In this document: positions 1 through 5,446 of the stretch, in pieces
Numbering within the stretch: position 1 is the stretch's first letter
Layout: every line of letters begins with the position of its first letter
Assembly (NCBI GenBank): GCA_002386945.1
Contig: DGKH01000020.1
Coordinates: forward strand, 407-5,852
DNA length: 5,446 bases
From: Proteobacteria bacterium UBA4575
GTDB lineage: Bacteria; Pseudomonadota; Gammaproteobacteria; UBA4575
Direction: 5' to 3'
The notes under the pieces: generated by a model
Told to the model about the DNA's origin: nothing
The model's input: the letters and a program-made list of their open reading frames with translations, nothing else
Databases searched by the model: none
Made by a program: the position numbers and the translations under genes

Positions 1-58
1 ATATAATTAAGTTCATTAAATAATTACTTACGATAAAAATTTTGATTGGAATAACAGG

Positions 59-376
59 ATGAACAAGCTATTTGGCACTGGATTTAGTGCGCTTGAGGAA
101 TACAGCGATATTAATGCGATCATATTTAAGGAAAACAATGGTGAGCGTATACATCGCGTGGAAAATAAGCCTGGAAAGCAGGCGTCATTAAAAATATTGC
201 GGGCAGTTACTTTAAACAGCGGCATGCTGGGTGCAGCCGAAGCTGAGCAGGGCTTGGTATTATTTGGTGATTATGTCGCTGATGAGCAGGCCTCACCGAA
301 TACGCATCCAAATATTCGATTGTTACTGGATACTATTAAGCACGACTTGACGTGGGATGTCTCTGTCGAGACATAA
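59..376 (+). CDS. small conserved hypothetical protein, DUF2322-like
   Basis: This encodes a 105-residue soluble protein with no signal peptide or membrane segment; its function is unknown. The middle and C-terminal parts resemble, from memory, the DUF2322 family of small bacterial proteins. These features are a basic PGK motif at residues 38-40 after a short beta-rich N-terminus, a helical stretch ending in EAEQGLVLFGDYVADE (61-76), and a PNTHPNI motif (80-86) leading into a hydrophobic helix (LLLDTI). No catalytic residues can be assigned, although H83 and the acidic D71/D75/E76 cluster stand out. The ATG at 59 is preceded by purine-rich AGG/GGA sequence a few bases upstream, which is an acceptable ribosome site. 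The gene converges on ampD with only 22 bases between the stop codons. The AT-rich 58 bases upstream show no convincing promoter. That this is a real gene is fairly sure; the family assignment is moderate. Confidence 0.65.
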   Translation: MNKLFGTGFSALEEYSDINAIIFKENNGERIHRVENKPGKQASLKILRAVTLNSGMLGAAEAEQGLVLFGDYVADEQASPNTHPNIRLLLDTIKHDLTWDVSVET

Positions 377-400
377 ACGATATATCTCTCGTTTTATTTT
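375..400 (+). terminator. weak possible intrinsic terminator between convergent genes
   Basis: A 6-bp inverted repeat, AAACGA (375-380) and TCGTTT (389-394), encloses an 8-base loop and is followed by a T-rich tail (TATTTT). It overlaps the stop codon of the small plus-strand gene and sits between two convergent genes, where a terminator is expected. The stem is short and AT-rich, so the call is tentative. Confidence 0.3.
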
Positions 401-935
401 ATCGAATGCGCGCCCAGTCAAAGCTAGCACCAGGATCAGTTTTACGGCCCGGCGCAATATCGCTATGCCCAACCACCGCTTTCGGCGCTAAGGTTTTATA
501 GGTTTGCTGCAAGCAATCAATAAGCGGCTTGAGCACTGTGTATTGTTGCTCGCTGTAAGCATCATCATCAGTACCTTCTAGCTCGATACCAATTGAAAAA
601 TCGTTACAGGCCTCTCGGCCTTGATAGCAAGATTGACCGGCATGCCATGCACGCTGGTTAAGAGGGACAAACTGGATCAGCCTGCCATTACGCTCTATAA
701 AGAGATGACTGGATACCTTGAGGCCAGCTATTTCTGAAAAGTAAGGGTGTGCTGTTTCATCGAGTACGTTACTAAAGAATTGTTGCACATAGCCTCCACC
801 GTATTCACCCGGTGGCAGACTGATGCCATGCATTACTATTAGCTCAGGCACAACACCCTGCGGCCTAGTGTCACAGTTAGGTGATGGCTGATAGATAGCC
901 TCAATAATGAGATGACTATTTAAATCGATATGCAT
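399..935 (-). CDS. ampD: 1,6-anhydro-N-acetylmuramyl-L-alanine amidase AmpD
   Basis: This is a cytoplasmic zinc amidase (amidase_2/PGRP fold) of peptidoglycan recycling. It cleaves the bond between anhydro-MurNAc and L-alanine of imported muropeptides; in organisms with AmpR-controlled beta-lactamase its loss causes induction. The 178-residue protein has all the family hallmarks: MHGISLPPGEYGG (35-47) with zinc ligand H36, the AHPYFSEIAGLKVSSH block (62-77), RAWHAGQS (95-102), NDFSIGIELEGTD (111-123) with E118 at the catalytic position, and GHSDIAPGRKTDPG (156-169) with zinc ligands H157 and D167 and K165. There is no signal peptide, as expected for AmpD rather than periplasmic AmiD. The ATG is directly preceded by an in-frame TAA, so no longer start is possible. 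There is no clear Shine-Dalgarno sequence. The protein ends shortly after FDWARIR, a few residues shorter than the E. coli enzyme but complete through the active site. No ampE follows; the next gene is convergent. Confidence 0.96.
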   Translation of the reverse strand: MHIDLNSHLIIEAIYQPSPNCDTRPQGVVPELIVMHGISLPPGEYGGGYVQQFFSNVLDETAHPYFSEIAGLKVSSHLFIERNGRLIQFVPLNQRAWHAGQSCYQGREACNDFSIGIELEGTDDDAYSEQQYTVLKPLIDCLQQTYKTLAPKAVVGHSDIAPGRKTDPGASFDWARIR

Positions 936-1017
936 TTAAGGCGCGTGTGTTCCATGAACTTTACTTAGGATATGCATAGTAGCCTAGCTTGCTTTATGTT
1001 CGCCAGTTTTAGCAGGC

Positions 1018-1047
1018 AAAAAAAAGCCCCGCATAGCGAGGCTTTTT
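1018..1047 (-). terminator. intrinsic terminator of the groES-groEL operon
   Basis: Read on the minus strand, this is a 12-bp hairpin (AAAAAGCCUCGC paired with GCGGGGCUUUUU around a UAU loop) followed by an uninterrupted run of eight U in total. It lies about 20 bases beyond the groEL stop. The single non-Watson-Crick position is a stable U-G wobble in the minus-strand RNA but an A-C mismatch in the plus-strand RNA. This indicates that it acts on groEL transcripts and separates them from ampD. Confidence 0.92.
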
Positions 1048-1066
1048 AAACGCCGTTTAGGCTGGC

Positions 1067-2734
<1,668 letters not shown>

Positions 2735-2768
2735 TTAATTTTTTATGTGTTATGGGTTTAAAGACTAT

Positions 2769-3059
2769 CTAGCCTTCGATTACCGCCATGATGTCGTCTT
2801 CGCGCATCACTAGTAGCTCGTCACCGTCTACTTTTACTTCTGTGCCAGAATATTTACCGAATAAAACGGTATCACCAACTTTTACATCTAGCGCATGTAC
2901 TTTGCCGCTATCTGTGATCTTGCCATTACCAGCAGCAACAACTTCACCCTTACTTGGCTTTTCAGTTGCTGAATCAGGGATAACAATACCACCCGGACTC
3001 GTGCGCTCTTCTTCCATTCGCTTGACCACAACACGGTCATGTAAAGGACGTAACTTCAT
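2769..3059 (-). CDS. groS: co-chaperonin GroES (Hsp10)
   Basis: This is the heptameric lid of the GroEL chamber. At 96 residues it has the normal length. It opens with [14 protein letters not shown], the conserved first strand. The mobile loop that docks on GroEL spans about residues 16-32 and carries the GGIVI hydrophobic tripeptide region at 23-27. [10 protein letters not shown] (38-47), [18 protein letters not shown] (57-74) and a C-terminal DDIMAVIEG complete the beta-barrel. A strong GGGAG ribosome site (plus-strand 3069-3073) lies 9 bases before the ATG. It is the first gene of a groES-groEL operon, with an 80-base-scale leader that begins at a promoter/CIRCE control region. No terminator or extra promoter is evident in the 57 bases before groEL, so the two genes should be cotranscribed. 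Confidence 0.99.
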   Translation of the reverse strand: MKLRPLHDRVVVKRMEEERTSPGGIVIPDSATEKPSKGEVVAAGNGKITDSGKVHALDVKVGDTVLFGKYSGTEVKVDGDELLVMREDDIMAVIEG

Positions 3060-3120
3060 AGCGTGTATCTCCCAATATATCGATTTAAAATCTAGAATTA
3101 TTAATAGGTTAAGTAACTTT

Positions 3121-3147
3121 TTAGCACTCCCCTAAGAAGAGCGCCAA
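3121..3147 (-). promoter_or_regulatory. CIRCE operator (HrcA-binding inverted repeat) of groESL
   Basis: On the plus strand, the half-site TTAGCACTC (3121-3129) is a perfect match to the CIRCE consensus. It is followed by exactly nine bases and then GAGCGCCAA (3139-3147), which differs from the consensus half-site GAGTGCTAA at two positions, both T-to-C. The exact N9 spacing and the location immediately downstream of a groESL -10 box are the classic arrangement for repression by HrcA. In the groES mRNA the two variant positions become G-U pairs, so the repeat could still fold. hrcA itself is not in this window. Confidence 0.85.
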
Positions 3148-3174
3148 TGATACGGAGTCAACCTTCTATGTCAA
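3147..3174 (-). promoter_or_regulatory. sigma-70 promoter of groES-groEL
   Basis: Read on the minus strand, a perfect -35 box TTGACA (3169-3174) is followed by a 16-base spacer and TATCAT (3147-3152), one change from TATAAT. Predicted transcription start is near 3140, inside the CIRCE element, giving a leader of about 80 bases. HrcA bound at CIRCE would therefore block initiation. No good sigma-32 promoter is seen here; the nearest -10-like stretch (CTCCGTAT) lacks a matching -35. Confidence 0.8.
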
Positions 3175-3187
3175 CAACTGTGCCAGC

Positions 3188-3673
3188 TTAGAGACGAGGG
3201 TCTTTGTCTTCGTCTTTCACCCGGAATTCGCCCTCTAAAACGTCATTATCACGTCTAGATTGCTCGTTTTTAGCCGCATACCCAGCAGCCGAATTGACCT
3301 GAAATGAGCCATTTTTCATGCAATAGCGCAATAACCCCTGAATCAAGCTTTTACGTGTGACCGGTATTAAACACAAAAAGCCTATGCTGTCGGTCATAAA
3401 GCCAGGGGTCAGCAGTAGTGCCCCACCCAATAGAAGGGCTGCGCCCTCAAATAAGGTATCGGCAGGCAACTGTCCCTGTGCCGCCTGCTGTTGTAGTCGC
3501 GCCATGGTCTGTAAACCTTGCGCTCGCAACAGAGAAACTCCGATCATGGCTGTTAGAATAACGAGAACTACTGTCGACAAACCGCCAACTGCAGCGCCCA
3601 CGACTGTGAATAAATAGATTTCAATCAGTGGAACCACAATGAATAATGTAGTTACTAGCGGAAACTTAGTCAT
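3188..3673 (-). CDS. fxsA: FxsA family inner-membrane protein
   Basis: FxsA is a small cytoplasmic-membrane protein whose E. coli member was found because its overproduction relieves F-plasmid exclusion of phage T7; the molecular activity is unknown. The 161 residues show the family pattern. A first membrane helix (about 5-26) contains PLIEIYLF (15-22). A second (about 29-49) is followed by the conserved TAMIGVSLLRAQG (41-53), then an amphipathic Q-rich linker (54-70). A glycine/leucine-rich third hydrophobic region (76-104) contains LLLTPGFMTDSIGF (86-99) and ends at IPVTRK. The charged cytoplasmic tail carries the VLEGEF motif seen in this family. GGTGAT (plus-strand 3679-3684) is a reasonable ribosome site before the ATG. 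It lies upstream of groES on the same strand with 128 bases between and no terminator seen. A sigma-32-type promoter precedes it, consistent with E. coli fxsA being a heat-shock regulon gene. Confidence 0.95.
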   Translation of the reverse strand: MTKFPLVTTLFIVVPLIEIYLFTVVGAAVGGLSTVVLVILTAMIGVSLLRAQGLQTMARLQQQAAQGQLPADTLFEGAALLLGGALLLTPGFMTDSIGFLCLIPVTRKSLIQGLLRYCMKNGSFQVNSAAGYAAKNEQSRRDNDVLEGEFRVKDEDKDPRL

Positions 3674-3681
3674 CTCGAATC

Positions 3682-3706
3682 ACCAACAAACCGTAATGCT
3701 TGGTTT
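3682..3706 (-). other. alternative-pairing segment in the fxsA leader (candidate RNA switch)
   Basis: In the predicted fxsA 5' leader, AAACC (plus-strand 3702-3706) can pair with GGUUU (3688-3692) across a 9-base loop. The overlapping ACCAA (3700-3704) can instead pair perfectly with UUGGU (3682-3686), which covers the ribosome site. The two pairings exclude each other, the shape expected of a simple temperature- or ligand-sensitive leader. Both stems are only 5 bp, so chance is a real possibility. Confidence 0.25.
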
Positions 3707-3709
3707 CTA

Positions 3710-3737
3710 ATATGGGGACGACTTTTTGAAATACAAG
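3710..3737 (-). promoter_or_regulatory. sigma-32 (RpoH) heat-shock promoter of fxsA
   Basis: On the minus strand, CTTGTA (3732-3737) is one base from the sigma-32 -35 core CTTGAA. It is followed by 14 bases and CCCCATAT (3710-3717), a full match to the -10 consensus CCCCATNT. Spacing is within the known range. The start of transcription would be near 3704, about 30 bases before the fxsA ATG. The -35 box lies one base from the first possible cutA start codon, so this promoter occupies the region from which cutA must also be expressed. Confidence 0.75.
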
Positions 3738-3738
3738 A

Positions 3739-4101
3739 GTGAAAACTAAACAGATGCAAAATAATGCTGAAGATCCGCTGGTTCTAGTGATGACCAGCCT
3801 CAGTGATAAAACGCAGGCAAAGGTGCTGGCGCAGGCCCTGCTTGAATCGCGTTTAGTCGCTTGTTGCAACATTTTGCCAGCAATCTGGTCTACCTACCGC
3901 TGGCAGGGTGAGATCTGCGAGGAAGATGAATGTTTATTGCTTATGAAGACACTGCGTTCACAGCATTCATCGTTAGAAGTGTTCATTCAAACGCGGCACC
4001 CTTATGATGTGCCAGAGCTAATTTGCATCGAAACCGATGCCCTCATGCAAGAGTATTATTTGTGGTTAAAACAACAAGTCAGTCCCAATTCGCCCTGCTA
4101 G
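3739..4101 (+). CDS. cutA: divalent-cation tolerance protein CutA
   Basis: CutA1 is a small, very stable trimeric cytosolic protein with a ferredoxin-like fold. It is linked in E. coli to copper/divalent-cation tolerance, though its direct function is unsettled. The conserved core is clear: LVLVMTSLSDKTQAKVLAQ (14-32), LVACCNILPAIWSTYRWQGEI (39-59), a LLLMKT strand (66-71) and HPYDVPELI (87-95), ending in YLWLKQQV. It has six cysteines, including the C42-C43 pair, C60, C65 and C96. The longest reading begins at GTG 3739, just after an in-frame stop at 3727-3729, but no ribosome site precedes it. ATG 3754 (residue 6) is an equally likely start, with a weak AAGAG about 14 bases upstream. The conserved fold begins at about residue 13, so either start gives a complete protein. 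It is divergent from fxsA (65-base gap), and dsbD begins inside its 3' end. Confidence 0.95.
   Translation: MKTKQMQNNAEDPLVLVMTSLSDKTQAKVLAQALLESRLVACCNILPAIWSTYRWQGEICEEDECLLLMKTLRSQHSSLEVFIQTRHPYDVPELICIETDALMQEYYLWLKQQVSPNSPC
4049..4053 (+). promoter_or_regulatory. ribosome binding site fixing the dsbD start
   Basis: AAGAG within the cutA reading frame lies 8 bases before GTG 4062. This is good Shine-Dalgarno spacing and supports that GTG, rather than the ATG at 4143, as the dsbD start. Confidence 0.55.
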
Positions 4102-5446
4102 CTTCGCCGTTCGCTTTATTGTTGGCTGGCGTCCTACTGTTTATGAATTCAGCCTCTGCGATTCAATCGCTAGGGGGTGAGAATGAATTCCTGTCGGTAG
4201 ATAAAGCCTTTCAAGTCGACGCCTACCTGAGTAAGGACAATCAAATTCAAATTGATTGGCAGATCGCTGAGGGCTATTACCTCTATAGAAAGCAGCTGTC
4301 GGTTAGCACAGAGCAAGCGAATGTCACCTTCAGCCCACTGACCCTGCCCGCGAGTAAGACTAAGACGGACGACTATTTTGGTGAGGTGCAGATTTATGAG
4401 ACTGGCTTAAGCGCATTCAGCCGTGTGAAGAGTGCGAGCAATAATGTTGAGCTGATCGTAAGTTATCAAGGCTGCGCCCATGCCGGCCTCTGTTACCCAC
4501 CTGTCACCAAGGCATTTAATCTAAACCTTAGCGACAGCGCCCTAAATAGTGCGCTAACTGCGGCTAATGCTGACTCAGCACTGAGTAAGGCTGAGCCTGC
4601 CACGCTAGAGCAATCAGAGCAGGGCTCTATCGCCAATCAATTAAAACAAAAGAGCTTAGGCTGGACGGTCGCTTGGTTTTTCCTAGCTGGATTACTCTTG
4701 GCGCTGACCCCCTGCGTCTTCCCAATGATCCCAATTCTCTCCAGCATCATTGCCGGCCAAGGCGAAAAGCTCAGTGCCAGTCGTGGCTTTAGCCTGTCTT
4801 TGGTCTACGTATTGGCAATGGCCTTAACCTACACCATCGCAGGTGTTTTGGTCGGGATGACCGGTGCCAACATTCAGGCCTGGTTCCAGAATATCTGGAT
4901 TATCAGTGCCTTTGCTCTGGTCTTTGTGATCCTATCCTTGTCGATGTTTGGCCTCTATGAGTTACAGATGCCATCGGCCCTGCAATCACGCATCAATGCC
5001 TTAAGCGGTAAGCAACAGTCGGGCAGTTTTGTCGGCACCGCCATCATGGGGTTTTTATCGGCCTTGATTGTTGGCCCCTGCGTTACTGCGCCGTTAATCG
5101 GTGCCCTACTCTATATAGCCGAGAGTGGCGATCCTTGGGTCGGTGGCCTTGCCCTATTTTCACTCAGCATTGGTATGGGCTTACCGTTATTACTGATCGG
5201 CACCTCAGCAGGCAAATATTTACCACGAGCAGGCGGTTGGATGGAGCCAATTAAAGCAGTCTTCGGCGTGATGCTGCTGGCACTAGCCATCTGGTTTGTT
5301 GATCGCGTTTATCCTCGCGTTGTGATACTCGCTCTCTCCGGTGGTTTACTCATCGGCTGCGCCATATTTCTGGATGTCTTTCGTCGCAGCATCGAGCGCC
5401 CGAGTACGTTGTTGCGACTACGCCAAATCTTGGGCTGGATACTCCT
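4062..5446 (+). CDS. dsbD: thiol:disulfide interchange protein DsbD (3' end beyond window)
   Basis: DsbD carries electrons from cytoplasmic thioredoxin across the inner membrane to periplasmic DsbC, DsbG and the cytochrome c maturation thioredoxin. 461 codons are present and the frame is open to the window edge. GTG 4062 gives a textbook signal peptide: K3, a hydrophobic core at 10-28, and an ASA cleavage site after A33. The later ATG 4143 (residue 28) would destroy it. The periplasmic alpha domain follows, with YYLYRKQ and the cysteine pair SYQGC138AHAGLC144YPP. After a linker (about 160-198) comes the transmembrane beta domain with LTPC218VFPMIPIL in its first helix and VGPC340VTAPLIG in its fourth. 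The 122-residue C218-C340 spacing equals that of E. coli C163-C285. Seven membrane helices are visible and an eighth is starting. The C-terminal thioredoxin-like gamma domain (about 150 residues) is cut off by the window. The gene overlaps cutA by 40 bases, so the two are surely cotranscribed and probably translationally coupled. Confidence 0.96.
   Translation, partial: MVKTTSQSQFALLASPFALLLAGVLLFMNSASAIQSLGGENEFLSVDKAFQVDAYLSKDNQIQIDWQIAEGYYLYRKQLSVSTEQANVTFSPLTLPASKTKTDDYFGEVQIYETGLSAFSRVKSASNNVELIVSYQGCAHAGLCYPPVTKAFNLNLSDSALNSALTAANADSALSKAEPATLEQSEQGSIANQLKQKSLGWTVAWFFLAGLLLALTPCVFPMIPILSSIIAGQGEKLSASRGFSLSLVYVLAMALTYTIAGVLVGMTGANIQAWFQNIWIISAFALVFVILSLSMFGLYELQMPSALQSRINALSGKQQSGSFVGTAIMGFLSALIVGPCVTAPLIGALLYIAESGDPWVGGLALFSLSIGMGLPLLLIGTSAGKYLPRAGGWMEPIKAVFGVMLLALAIWFVDRVYPRVVILALSGGLLIGCAIFLDVFRRSIERPSTLLRLRQILGWIL

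Noticed and set aside
28..225. Minus-strand open frame of 65 codons opposite the small left-hand gene
   Set aside because: It lies antisense to a better-supported plus-strand gene and has a composition typical of a shadow frame.
2788..3135. Plus-strand open frame opposite groES and its leader
   Set aside because: It is antisense to groES and runs through the promoter/CIRCE region; no protein family is recognisable.
3121..3147. The CIRCE repeat as a terminator of fxsA
   Set aside because: On the minus strand the repeat is followed by AAAG rather than a U-run, and its half-sites match the HrcA operator with exact spacing.
3147..3180. Second, sigma-32 promoter in front of groES
   Set aside because: CTCCGTAT has two mismatches to CCCCATNT, and no CTTGAA-like box occurs 13-15 bases upstream. 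The TTGACA/TATCAT reading is clearly better.
3357..3617. Plus-strand open frame of 86 codons opposite fxsA
   Set aside because: Shadow of fxsA; its composition mirrors the hydrophobic helices on the other strand.
3666..3872. Minus-strand open frame overlapping the fxsA start and cutA 5' end
   Set aside because: It covers the fxsA promoter and leader and the 5' part of cutA antisense; no plausible ribosome site or family.

Overview
The window looks like a chromosomal housekeeping segment of a gammaproteobacterium. The protein sequences support this: a GroEL that aligns without gaps to the E. coli protein over its visible functional sites, a full-length AmpD, FxsA, CutA and DsbD. In E. coli, fxsA/groES/groEL and cutA/dsbD also lie in one neighbourhood. 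Base composition is moderate (roughly mid to high 40s % GC by eye) and there is no sign of mobile DNA. A marine, non-enterobacterial lineage is plausible, but the order cannot be fixed from sequence alone.

Layout, left to right. A small plus-strand gene of a poorly characterised family (59-376, DUF2322-like) converges on ampD (399-935, minus), the cytoplasmic anhydro-muropeptide amidase of cell-wall recycling. Next on the minus strand come a strong intrinsic terminator (1018-1047), groEL (1067-2710) and groES (2769-3059), which form the chaperonin operon groES-groEL. Upstream of groES is a compact control region with a near-consensus sigma-70 promoter (3147-3174) abutting a CIRCE-type HrcA operator (3121-3147). 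Then comes fxsA (3188-3673, minus), a small inner-membrane protein. It is preceded by a good heat-shock sigma factor (sigma-32/RpoH) promoter (3710-3737). Divergent from fxsA, on the plus strand, are cutA (3739-4101) and the start of dsbD (4062-5446, running off the right edge). dsbD begins inside the cutA 3' end at a GTG codon with a clear signal peptide.

How the genes fit together. The centre is a stress block in which two regulatory schemes appear side by side: HrcA/CIRCE repression for groESL and sigma-32 activation for fxsA. No terminator is visible between fxsA and groES, so heat-induced fxsA transcripts might also read into groESL. The right-hand pair, cutA-dsbD, is translationally overlapping. 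It couples a trimeric cytosolic protein linked to metal tolerance with the membrane electron carrier that keeps periplasmic disulfide isomerases and cytochrome c maturation reduced.

I see no undescribed multi-gene system here. The most interesting material is regulatory: the CIRCE element, the sigma-32 promoter, and a possible alternative-pairing leader in front of fxsA. No gene-free stretch exceeds about 130 bases.
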